Origin: Bacillus cereus group sp. RP43
GTDB taxonomy: Bacteria > Bacillota > Bacilli > Bacillales > Bacillaceae_G
Assembly (NCBI RefSeq): GCF_040459645.1
Contig: NZ_JARVHQ010000001.1
Coordinates: 248,001 to 312,000 of the forward strand
Direction of reading: 5' to 3'
DNA length: 64,000 bases
The notes beneath the pieces are model-generated. The model was not told the DNA's origin, searched no databases, and saw only the letters and a program-made list of their open reading frames with translations. The translations under genes were made by a program, and so were the position numbers. The number at the start of each line of letters is the position of its first letter. Position 1 is the stretch's first letter. This document shows, in pieces, positions 16,233-23,729 of this stretch.

Positions 16233-17108
16233 TTATTTTAAAATTTTCACTTTAACAGTTTTGCGTCCCCATTTGTTAGCAGCGCTATCTGATCCAAGTA
16301 GAATGTCGATACGGTTACCTTTAATTGCACCGCCAGTATCACCAGCGATTGCTTCTCCATAACCTTCTACCCATACTTTAGATCCTAATGGGATTACTTT
16401 CGGGTCAACAGCGATCATTTTCATGTTTGGGTTCGCTGTTAGGTCATGACCCATTGCAGTTAATACACGGCCGCCGTATGTGCCACCGTTTTCGCTCGGA
16501 TGAGCTGTATATGCTGTAGCTACAACTGTTAACTCACGACCACCAGATGGTTCGCTAGTTTCAGCAGCTTTCACAGCAGGCTTAGCAGCTGTTTTTACTG
16601 GTGCAGGTGCTTGAGCCTTAGCTGGTGCTTGAGCTTTAGCAGGAGCAGGCGTTTCTTGTTTCTCAATAACAGGTGCTGTACCTGTTAAGAAAGGAACATG
16701 AACATAAGCCGTTTTCCCGTTATATTCAAATTGTAACCACTCATTTTGTACTTGGTTCGTTGTTTCGATCATATCGTCTTTCTTAAGCGTTCCAAGAATT
16801 TCTGAGTTTGTGTTCGCTTCAGCACGTACATTTAATACGTTAGCTGTTACATAGTAAGAGTTCTTTGTAAACTCTGCACTTACGAATGCGTCTTTACCAT
16901 CTAATTTGATTTGTGACCATCCGTTTTCTGTATTTAGAACATCTAATTTATGACCATTCTGTAATTTACCGACAACTTTTGATTCAGTAGTAGGGTTTTC
17001 TCGTACGTTTAGTACGTCTGTTTTTACAACAGTTTCTGCATTAGCAGATGCGGTGAAAATCCCAAGACCAAAAACTGCTGCTGTTGCTATTCCAATTAAT
17101 TTTTTCAT
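16233..17108 (-). CDS. entA: EntA-like secreted cell-wall protein: two SH3b domains plus 3D domain
   Basis: 291 residues from the ATG at 17108 (GGAGGC upstream). It has a signal peptide ending ASANA, two bacterial SH3 modules (VLNVRENPTTESKVVGKL at about 33; VLNVRAEANTNSEILGTL at about 96), an Ala/Pro/Lys linker at about 155-190, and a C-terminal 3D domain with its conserved aspartates (AVDPKVIPLGS, AGDTGGAIKGNRID). 3D domains resemble MltA-type lytic transglycosylases. SH3b modules should bind peptidoglycan. B. cereus-group EntA/EntB/EntC share this design; the entA assignment rests on gene neighbourhood from memory and could be entB or entC. The name enterotoxin is historical. Confidence 0.82.
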   Translation of the reverse strand: MKKLIGIATAAVFGLGIFTASANAETVVKTDVLNVRENPTTESKVVGKLQNGHKLDVLNTENGWSQIKLDGKDAFVSAEFTKNSYYVTANVLNVRAEANTNSEILGTLKKDDMIETTNQVQNEWLQFEYNGKTAYVHVPFLTGTAPVIEKQETPAPAKAQAPAKAQAPAPVKTAAKPAVKAAETSEPSGGRELTVVATAYTAHPSENGGTYGGRVLTAMGHDLTANPNMKMIAVDPKVIPLGSKVWVEGYGEAIAGDTGGAIKGNRIDILLGSDSAANKWGRKTVKVKILK

Positions 17109-17783
17109 GATAGCCTCCATTGCGTTTGTTTTCGTGTCCTCATTATAGCAACAGATTTTTTCGGATTTTGGGAAAACACACAATTACAAACCATTCGTAA
17201 TAAGTCGTTAACACTTCGTAACATAGTAGGAAATGAAGGAAAGTGTTTTTCACTCCGTATTTTTAGTAGGTTTATAGTTATAGTCAAAATTTTTAATACA
17301 ACATGTTTTTTTCAATGAAGCTAAAAATGTTACAAGGGCGTTACATAATGATTACCATACGACTACATTCCTTGAGTATTTTACCGTTTTATGGGTAAAA
17401 TAGTTATATAAACATAAACATCTCGTTTGTGAAGTTATAAACACGCGCTATATACTAGCAAAAAACCGCATAATTGTTACAAGAAGAAAGGGTTGCAAAG
17501 AATAAATCTGCCCTTTTTTAAAACTGTAACACATCCTTTTTTGGGAAAATCTCTTCCCATCCGCATTTTTCTCACACAATTTGACAGTAGTATTCCAATC
17601 TTGTAGCTCTTGCAGAGTGAAAAGGTTGTACGGAAGGTAAGGCTGTCCATAAGAACTCTAATTGGTGAAGGCAAACTTGAGAGAGCCGAAAGAAAATCAC
17701 CGCAAAACTATGGTTTTTTATCCGATTTAACACATCGGAATTTATGATATTTACAAGAAATGAAACATACGAAGGGGGATTTG
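17109..17783. other. 675-bp divergent intergenic region between EntA-like and betaine transporter genes
   Basis: Holds the upstream regions of both divergent genes. The left part is AT-rich with no structure I can name. The right half (17583-17680) resembles bcr1. A short hairpin (AAAACTATGGTTTT) and CCGATTTAACACATCGG (17720-17737) lie closer to the transporter. I looked for the ydaO-type cyclic-di-AMP riboswitch often seen before such genes and did not find its GGGGACCCA-type core on either strand. Confidence 0.5.
17583..17680 (+). repeat. Diverged bcr1-related sequence upstream of the betaine transporter gene
   Basis: The order of short matches follows bcr1: CAGTA..A.TCC, AGCTCTTGCAGAGTGAAAAGG against GGCTGGAGCAAAGAAG, GGTAAGGCTGTCC against GCCTTACTGCCC, then TAA and ATTGGTGAAGGC, which is identical to bcr1 over 12 bases. 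The outer stem is partly kept. It could be a decayed bcr1 or a cellular RNA element related to it. Confidence 0.5.
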
Positions 17784-19301
17784 ATGAGGAAACTGACGAA
17801 AACATTTATTGTCTCATTAACATTATGCATTGCATTTACACTTTGGGGGATTATTCCCGAATCTATTATTGGAAAAGGTAGCTTAGGAAATGTAACGACT
17901 GCAATTCAAGCTGCGTTAGTTAGTAAGTTTGGATGGTTCTATATTATTTCCGTTTCTATTTTCTTAGGAATTGCTATTTTCTTAATTGTTTCTAAGTACG
18001 GTTCGATTCGTTTAGGTAAAGATGATGATGAACCTGATTATAGTTATATGACATGGTTTGCTATGTTATTTAGTGCCGGTATGGGAATCGGTTTGGTTTT
18101 CTGGGGCGTTGCAGAACCGTTGAATCATTTATACACACCTCCGTTTGGAGAGGGTGCCACTGAAGAGAGTGCACGTCTTGCGCTTCGTTTTTCATTTTTC
18201 CATTGGGGATTACATCCGTGGGGATTATATGCACTTGTAGCATTATGTATTGCATATTTTACATTTAGAAAAGGAAGAGCAAGTACAATTAGTGCGGCAG
18301 TTGGTCCGCTATTTAAAGGCGGTGAACATGGCCGTGTTGCACATATGTTTGATGTTCTAGCTGTATTTGCAACAGTATTTGGTGTAGCGACATCATTAGG
18401 ACTTGGAGCAAAACAAATTGCGGGTGGTGTTAGTTATTTAACATCCATTCCAAACTCATTATCGACACAGCTAGTAATTATCGGAATTGTAACTGTTCTT
18501 TATATGCTATCTGCACAAACGGGACTCGATAAAGGAATTAAATATTTAAGTAATGCGAATATTATTTTAGCGTTTGCACTTATGATAATTGTATTATTTG
18601 CAGGTCCAACAAACTTTATTATGAATTATTTCACTTCAACAATCGGATCATACATTCAAGAATTGCCAAGTATGAGTTTCCGTTTAAGTCCATTAAATGA
18701 AGGCGGAAATCAGTGGATTCAGTCATGGACAATTTTCTACTGGGCATGGTGGATTGCATGGTCACCATTCGTAGGTACATTTATTGCTCGTGTATCACGC
18801 GGGCGTACAATTCGTGAATTTGTTATTGGTGTGTTACTCGTACCGACAGTAATTGGTGCGCTTTGGTTCTCTGTTTTCGGAGGAACGGGTATTCATATGG
18901 AATTGTTCGACGGGGCGAATATATATGGCCAAATTAAAGAAATGGGCACAGAAGTAGGATTGTTTGCTATGTTAGACCAAATGGGTAGTATGGGACCGGC
19001 TTTATGTGTGTTAGCTATTTTACTTATTTCAACATTCTTTATTACATCGGCAGACTCTGCCACGTTTGTTCTAGCGATGTTAACGACACATGGTAGCTTA
19101 AACCCACCAAATCGCATTAAAATGGTTTGGGGTATTGTTCTAGCAGCGTTAGCTTCGATCTTATTGTATGTCGGTGGATTAGAGGCGCTGCAAACTGCGT
19201 CGATTATTGCGGCATTCCCATTTGTATTTGTTATTTTCTTTATGATTGCAGCACTATTTAAAGAGTTGCAAAAAGAAGGACGTATGAAGCAACATAAATA
19301 A
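17784..19301 (+). CDS. opuD: BCCT-family glycine betaine transporter (OpuD-like)
   Basis: A sodium-coupled osmolyte uptake permease of 505 residues with twelve predicted helices. The BCCT tryptophan segment is clear: WTIFYWAWWIAWSPF followed by VGTFIARVSRGRTIREF, as is MGIGLVFWGVAEPLNH in the second helix pair and FFITSADSATFVLAM near the C-terminus. The ATG at 17784 has AAGGGGGA upstream; an earlier in-frame ATG lacks a ribosome binding site. OpuD of B. subtilis takes up glycine betaine under osmotic stress; other BCCT members carry choline or carnitine, so the exact substrate is inferred. It is monocistronic. Confidence 0.88.
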   Translation: MRKLTKTFIVSLTLCIAFTLWGIIPESIIGKGSLGNVTTAIQAALVSKFGWFYIISVSIFLGIAIFLIVSKYGSIRLGKDDDEPDYSYMTWFAMLFSAGMGIGLVFWGVAEPLNHLYTPPFGEGATEESARLALRFSFFHWGLHPWGLYALVALCIAYFTFRKGRASTISAAVGPLFKGGEHGRVAHMFDVLAVFATVFGVATSLGLGAKQIAGGVSYLTSIPNSLSTQLVIIGIVTVLYMLSAQTGLDKGIKYLSNANIILAFALMIIVLFAGPTNFIMNYFTSTIGSYIQELPSMSFRLSPLNEGGNQWIQSWTIFYWAWWIAWSPFVGTFIARVSRGRTIREFVIGVLLVPTVIGALWFSVFGGTGIHMELFDGANIYGQIKEMGTEVGLFAMLDQMGSMGPALCVLAILLISTFFITSADSATFVLAMLTTHGSLNPPNRIKMVWGIVLAALASILLYVGGLEALQTASIIAAFPFVFVIFFMIAALFKELQKEGRMKQHK

Positions 19302-19308
19302 TAGAAGG

Positions 19309-19342
19309 AAAGGGGCTGATTTTATGTCAGCTTCTTTTTTTA
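19309..19342 (+). terminator. Intrinsic terminator of the BCCT gene
   Basis: GAAAGGGGCTGA pairs with TCAGCTTCTTT, followed by a T run. Confidence 0.8.
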
Positions 19343-19463
19343 TTCAAATATCAGGAAAATTATGGATAGCTGTAGTTTGAAAAGGAAAATCGATATAGTT
19401 CGACAATATCTGATACTTTACACATTATATTCATATTTTTGACAAAAATATGTCGGAAATGTG

Positions 19464-19492
19464 TTGTCACTTTTATGTATATGTGCTATATT
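19464..19492 (+). promoter_or_regulatory. Sigma-A-type promoter before the 44-aa gene
   Basis: TTGTCA, a 17-base spacer and TATATT make a near-consensus vegetative promoter about 60 bases ahead of the small reading frame at 19552. Confidence 0.65.
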
Positions 19493-19551
19493 ATTTCCTG
19501 TAAGCGATTTCAAACAGTTTTAAAGCGCATTCAAGGGGGACAACTAGAATA

Positions 19552-19686
19552 ATGAAACGTTACGAAAGAAAGTGGAAGCATATTTGTTTGAAACGTGTGG
19601 CACATCGAAATGTCCAAGAAAGCACGGAACCAAAGACTGAAACTCGTAAAGAGCATAAAGAGAAGCAATTGGTTCTACAAAAATAG
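19552..19686 (+). CDS. Small basic protein, 44 aa
   Basis: A 45-codon frame begins ATGAAACGTTACGAAAGA, with AAGGGGGA 12 bases upstream, and ends TAG. The product is very basic at the start (MKRYERKWKHICLKRV) and Lys/Glu-rich at the end, with no membrane helix. A near-consensus promoter stands at the right distance. I know no family. The spacing of the ribosome binding site is a little long, so a small RNA is a possible alternative. Confidence 0.5.
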   Translation: MKRYERKWKHICLKRVAHRNVQESTEPKTETRKEHKEKQLVLQK

Positions 19687-19791
19687 CAATCACTTTTTCG
19701 TATATAAATGAAGGTCGATCGTTCGTTGGGGGATGGACGTGAAATAACTTTCAGCTAAGGGGTATTGTCTGATATATAGTATTACGGTAAA

Positions 19792-19834
19792 AAATAAGCA
19801 CAGAGCATACGGCGCTCTGTGCTTATTTTTTAAT
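19792..19834. terminator. Bidirectional terminator
   Basis: AAATAAGCACAGAGC pairs with GCTCTGTGCTTATTT around a five-base loop with A and T runs outside. It serves the glycosyltransferase operon on the minus strand and the small gene on the plus strand. Confidence 0.9.
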
Positions 19835-19839
19835 GAAAT

Positions 19840-21141
19840 CTATTTTTCTTTCTTAAATCGTACTGTTTTATCCCAACCAATTACTTGTTTCTTGCTCTTT
19901 GCACGTAAGTAAAGAATGAGACTGCGAATAAATAAATACGTAAAGAGCTGTGCGTACGTAAAGTACATAATGACGCTTATGAAAATATTGGTCGGTGTAA
20001 AGGTTCGTTCGACGCTCTGGGCACTAAATAATTGAGAAACATATGTAATATATGCGACATACCACATAAATAGTAATGGAATACTATATTGAATTTGGAA
20101 TATCCCGAGCAGTCCAATTACAAACCAAACGTTTGAAATGATTAGGAATAGCCAAAATACGACATACACTAAAACTTGTTGTAAGGAGTGTACGAGAAGT
20201 TTTCCTTTAAAGAAGCTTAACGAAGAAAACATTTTTTCTAAAATGTATAAGTTTCCTTGAAGCCAACGTGTACGCTGTTTAATAAGAATTTTTAAATGCT
20301 CAGGTTCTTGTTCCCATGTAATCGATTCCGGGACGATTGGTAAGAGATAGCCCTTTTGGGTAATTCTTAATGTTAATTCGGCATCCTCTGCAATTGCATA
20401 AGGATCATAGCCGCCAAGCTCTTCTAATGCGGAACGACGAAGAAGCATGTTTGTTCCAGTCAGTGAACCTGTTTGGAATAATAGCCAGCGTCCAGATTGC
20501 ATAAGGAGCTGGAAAATCTGAAATTCTAATGAAATCATTCGTGTGAGCCAATTTCTTTTCTCATTTACTGTACGAACGTGTCCAACTGCTCCAACGGCAT
20601 CCTCGGTTGTTTCAGCATGTTCTACGAGCATTCGCAGTGCATGTGGTTCAGGTTGATTATCTGCATCGTAAACACAGAAATATTCGCCATCCGAAATGCT
20701 AAGGCCGTAGTTTAATACACGCGATTTTCCTTTCGGTTCGCCAGGTGGTACACGAATGTGATGAATATGAGCATAAGCTTTGTCGAAATCATCGCCAATT
20801 TCAGGTGTTTCATCTTGAGAATTATCGTTTAATAAATAAACGTTTAGTTTGCCTGGGTATTCAATCTTTGCCATTGCTTCTAATGTATCTTTAATAACAA
20901 CCCCTTCATTATGGGCAGGTATTAAAATATCTACACTTGGATAATGTTCTAACGTACGATCTTTTCGTTTACTATTTCGATGAATTAAGCCCGCAATTGT
21001 TAAGAAAGAGTAATAAACGAGTAAACCAGAGAATAGAAAGGCGGTAAAAATCAATACATATTTAATTGAAAATGTGATGCTGATCCAGAAAACAAGTACA
21101 CAAAACAAAATAAATAAAAGAAGCATAACGAGTGTCATCAT
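19840..21141 (-). CDS. Membrane glycosyltransferase family 2 (YdaM/BcsA-like processive type)
   Basis: 433 residues: two N-terminal membrane helices, a GT2 catalytic domain with PSVDILIPAHNEG (about 66), VYLLNDNSQDET, the metal-binding D-x-D (YDADNQP, about 158), EDAELTLRI (the catalytic base region) and the processive-type QRTRWLQGN motif (Q-x-x-R-W), then three or four C-terminal helices. Such enzymes polymerise and export polysaccharides such as cellulose-like chains or poly-GlcNAc. Its ATG overlaps the stop of the upstream degenerate GGDEF gene, which suggests c-di-GMP control as in B. subtilis ydaKLMN; YdaL and YdaN homologues are missing here. Confidence 0.88.
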   Translation of the reverse strand: MMTLVMLLLFILFCVLVFWISITFSIKYVLIFTAFLFSGLLVYYSFLTIAGLIHRNSKRKDRTLEHYPSVDILIPAHNEGVVIKDTLEAMAKIEYPGKLNVYLLNDNSQDETPEIGDDFDKAYAHIHHIRVPPGEPKGKSRVLNYGLSISDGEYFCVYDADNQPEPHALRMLVEHAETTEDAVGAVGHVRTVNEKRNWLTRMISLEFQIFQLLMQSGRWLLFQTGSLTGTNMLLRRSALEELGGYDPYAIAEDAELTLRITQKGYLLPIVPESITWEQEPEHLKILIKQRTRWLQGNLYILEKMFSSLSFFKGKLLVHSLQQVLVYVVFWLFLIISNVWFVIGLLGIFQIQYSIPLLFMWYVAYITYVSQLFSAQSVERTFTPTNIFISVIMYFTYAQLFTYLFIRSLILYLRAKSKKQVIGWDKTVRFKKEK

Positions 21142-21893
21142 AATGTGATATGTCCCTTTGCATTGATTTGTTCTCGTTTTATTTTAATATCTTGAATTGC
21201 TTCAGCAGCAAGCCATTGCTCCATTTTTGGATGTAGACGGTTCATTACAATGTCAGCACCGGCTTCATTTGTATTTTGTAATAAAATGACTAATGTGTTG
21301 CTGTCATATTCAGCAGCAAGGTCAAAGTCAGCTCTGACTGTATCAACTAATAATGAAGCTACACGATCCATGACACTTTCCTTCGTATATTTACTAAAGG
21401 AAGTGAAATCAAAGAAAATGATAATGCCTGTTTCATTACGACGATTCATCGCAGTTGTTAATAATGCTTGTCGTCTTTCGAATTCTTGTCTTGTTAATAA
21501 TTTTGATTCTCCAATGTATTGCTCAAGCACTCTCACTCGTTCAGTTAACTCTTTATTTTTAAGGATAACCTTTTTTAATAGATGGGTTGAAATATAAACA
21601 ATGAAGAAGTTAGCTGCCATCAAGAAGTGGGTAATAATATATTCCCATTGATCTGATGTACTCCATAAGTGAAGCCACGCCTGATAAAATAAATAGAATA
21701 CTGAAATGATTGTTCCCAGTATGAAGAAAATAAATGCTGTTTTATCAGCTAAAAATAGGAATAGTACATTTATGATGACATATATAATTGTAAAAATGAG
21801 CGCGTGCTCATATTTCGTCACATGTACAGTAGTAAAATAAAATAAAATTTGTAAAATCCACATAGAGAGGATTTTGTAGGACTTATCTTTCAC
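21138..21893 (-). CDS. Membrane protein with degenerate GGDEF domain (YdaK-like)
   Basis: 251 residues: four or five N-terminal helices (about 1-115), a coiled segment (KKVILKNKELTERVRVLEQY) and a C-terminal domain with GGDEF-fold hallmarks (LLTRQEFERRQALLTTAMNRR, IIFFDFTSFSKYTKE). The catalytic signature is gone: AEYDSNTLVILL stands where R-x-GGDEF-x-x-LL should be, so diguanylate cyclase activity is not expected. In B. subtilis YdaK is a degenerate c-di-GMP receptor for the neighbouring exopolysaccharide synthase. The four-base overlap with the glycosyltransferase supports the same role here (inference). Confidence 0.78.
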   Translation of the reverse strand: MKDKSYKILSMWILQILFYFTTVHVTKYEHALIFTIIYVIINVLFLFLADKTAFIFFILGTIISVFYLFYQAWLHLWSTSDQWEYIITHFLMAANFFIVYISTHLLKKVILKNKELTERVRVLEQYIGESKLLTRQEFERRQALLTTAMNRRNETGIIIFFDFTSFSKYTKESVMDRVASLLVDTVRADFDLAAEYDSNTLVILLQNTNEAGADIVMNRLHPKMEQWLAAEAIQDIKIKREQINAKGHITL

Positions 21894-22114
21894 GAAACTT
21901 TCCTCCTTACAGATAATTCGTGCTGGATATTTGTAGTATGCACAATTATTAAGAAATGGACCATGTAGCTAGAAGTCTTTTTGGGGCGAGATACATCAAG
22001 TAGTATCTCTCTTGTGCAAGAAAAAATAAACAGACATACTAATTATTGTAACATAGCGTCTATACATCTATACATAAAGTATTTAATATATATAAAAATT
22101 ATATTTATAATATA

Positions 22115-22149
22115 TAAAAAAAAGCCTCCTTTTTAAAAAGGAGGCTTTC
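22115..22149 (-). terminator. Intrinsic terminator of the nupC gene
   Basis: On the minus strand AAAGCCTCCTTTTTAAAAAG forms the stem with its complement, followed by a T run (A run on the plus strand). Confidence 0.88.
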
Positions 22150-22155
22150 ATGAAT

Positions 22156-23367
22156 TTATAGGAACATCATACCTGCGACTGCTGCGTTTAAGAAGTTCGC
22201 TAGTGTACCAGCGATAACTGCTTTAATCCCTAATTGTGCAATTTGTTTACGGCGAGTAGGAGCTAACGTTCCAGTTACACCTAATTGAATTGCAATAGAA
22301 GAGAAGTTTGCGAATCCACAGATTGCGAATGTTAAAATCAGGTTTGTTTTTGCAGAGAACTCTGCCATATGTGGTCCTAAGTTTGCATATGCAACGAATT
22401 CGTTGATTGCAAGTTTTTGACCAATAAAGCTTGCTGCCTGTATAGCTTCCCCTGGAGAAACCCCGATTAAGATTGCAAATGGTGATAATAAGTAACCGAA
22501 GATTAAATCAAGGCTAAGTTTAATATGGAACAGAGAGCCAATTAATCCTAATAGACCATTTAATAAAGCTATTAATGCGATGAAAGCCATTAACATTGCA
22601 GCTACGTTAATAACAAGTTGCATACCTTCAGATGCACCACGTGCAGCTGCATCGATAACGTTTGCATCTTCACGTTCTGTAGAAAGTTCAACGTTATTAT
22701 CTACTTTTTCTGTTTCTGGCATAATTAATTTCGCAATTAATAAACTTGATGGAGCTGCCATAATTGCTGCTGCTAATAAGTGTTCTAACGGAATACCCAT
22801 TGCTGCATAGCCGACAAGAACTGATCCGGCAACAGCCGTCATACCACTTACCATAATAGTGAAGAACTCACTATTTGTTAACCGTGCTAAGTAAGGTTTG
22901 ATTAAGATTGGTGCCTCAGTTTGTCCTAAAAATACAGTTGTTACTGAGTTTAAACTTTCTGCTTTAGAAGTTCCAAGAAGTTTACTTAATGCACCACCAA
23001 CGACACTAACAAATTTCTGCATAATACCGAAATGATATAAGATAGCTACTAATGAACTAATAAATACAATTGGAAGTAGTGCTTGAATAAAGAAGACAAA
23101 TCCCCAAGGGCCTTTTGCGTTGACTAAATCCCCAGCAACGAACTTAATTCCCTCGTAAGAAAAATTAATTAATCCTTGAACACCATCAGCAGCGTATTTT
23201 AAAACTGCTTTTCCGGCATCCCATCGTAATACGATAAATGAAAATGACATTTGTAATGCTAGCGCGATTAAAATTGTGCGCCAATTAATAGCTTTGCGGT
23301 TGGAAGATAGTAAAAAGGCAATTGCTAATACTCCAATTACGCCGCCAATTCCCCATAAAACATTCAT
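22156..23367 (-). CDS. nupC: Concentrative nucleoside transporter NupC
   Basis: A cation-coupled nucleoside permease of 403 residues. It has about nine or ten helices, with the CNT-family blocks GWGFVFFIQALLPIVFISSL-like (here GPWGFVFFIQALLPIVFISS), VFLGQTEAPILIKPYL (about 150), the EFFTIMVSGMTAVAGSVL stretch and AICGFANFSSIAIQLG near the C-terminus. Length and motifs are standard for NupC. It is monocistronic, with a terminator directly after it and a palindrome just upstream of the start that may bind a regulator. AAGGAG precedes the ATG. Confidence 0.93.
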   Translation of the reverse strand: MNVLWGIGGVIGVLAIAFLLSSNRKAINWRTILIALALQMSFSFIVLRWDAGKAVLKYAADGVQGLINFSYEGIKFVAGDLVNAKGPWGFVFFIQALLPIVFISSLVAILYHFGIMQKFVSVVGGALSKLLGTSKAESLNSVTTVFLGQTEAPILIKPYLARLTNSEFFTIMVSGMTAVAGSVLVGYAAMGIPLEHLLAAAIMAAPSSLLIAKLIMPETEKVDNNVELSTEREDANVIDAAARGASEGMQLVINVAAMLMAFIALIALLNGLLGLIGSLFHIKLSLDLIFGYLLSPFAILIGVSPGEAIQAASFIGQKLAINEFVAYANLGPHMAEFSAKTNLILTFAICGFANFSSIAIQLGVTGTLAPTRRKQIAQLGIKAVIAGTLANFLNAAVAGMMFL

Positions 23368-23685
23368 GCAGTGTATGCTCCTTCCTCATAGTAAAAAAGT
23401 GTATAAACCAGTTGTCTATACTTTTGCGAATATAACATCTTAAGTAACTTATCATAATGGACATCGGAGGTCAAACGTCTAACGAAAAGTTTAAATAAAA
23501 AGAAAATTCTTTGAAAAAACACATATAAAATGAATAGACATGAAATAGGTTATGTTTTTTGTTGAAATATATTCATTATGATAACGTTTTGGACAATTTT
23601 TATAGAATATAGTGTATGAAATAGGAGAATGAACGCATAATTTTTTCGTAGAGAGAATGAAAGGGGATTGCTATATCGAGTCCTT
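23368..23685. other. Upstream region of nupC (about 320 bp without a gene)
   Basis: AT-rich. It contains the 21-bp imperfect palindrome at 23401 and no convincing reading frame. A TGATAACGTTTTGG block (about 23578-23591) recalls a cre site but mismatches at three positions, so I do not call it. Confidence 0.45.
23401..23421. promoter_or_regulatory. Candidate operator palindrome upstream of nupC
   Basis: A 21-bp imperfect dyad of the form GTATAnACnAnTnGTnTATAC lies 34 bases before the nupC start, a typical position for a repressor site. The binding protein cannot be named from the sequence. Confidence 0.4.
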
Positions 23686-23720
23686 TAAAAAGAGCCTTCT
23701 AGTAAACTAGAAGGCTCTGA
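23686..23720 (-). terminator. Intrinsic terminator of the NlpC/P60 gene
   Basis: A perfect AGAGCCTTCTAGT / ACTAGAAGGCTCT stem, with the T run on the minus strand. Confidence 0.9.
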
Positions 23721-23729
23721 AACTATAAC

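Noticed and set aside
16233..17108. Toxin function for the EntA-like protein
   Set aside because: Only SH3 and 3D cell-wall domains are present. The enterotoxin name in this family is historical; no pore-forming or ADP-ribosylating domain is visible.
17109..17783. Cyclic-di-AMP (ydaO) riboswitch before the EntA-like or betaine transporter gene
   Set aside because: The gene context fits, but I could not find the conserved GGGGACCCA and CCGAATCCG-type blocks on either strand.
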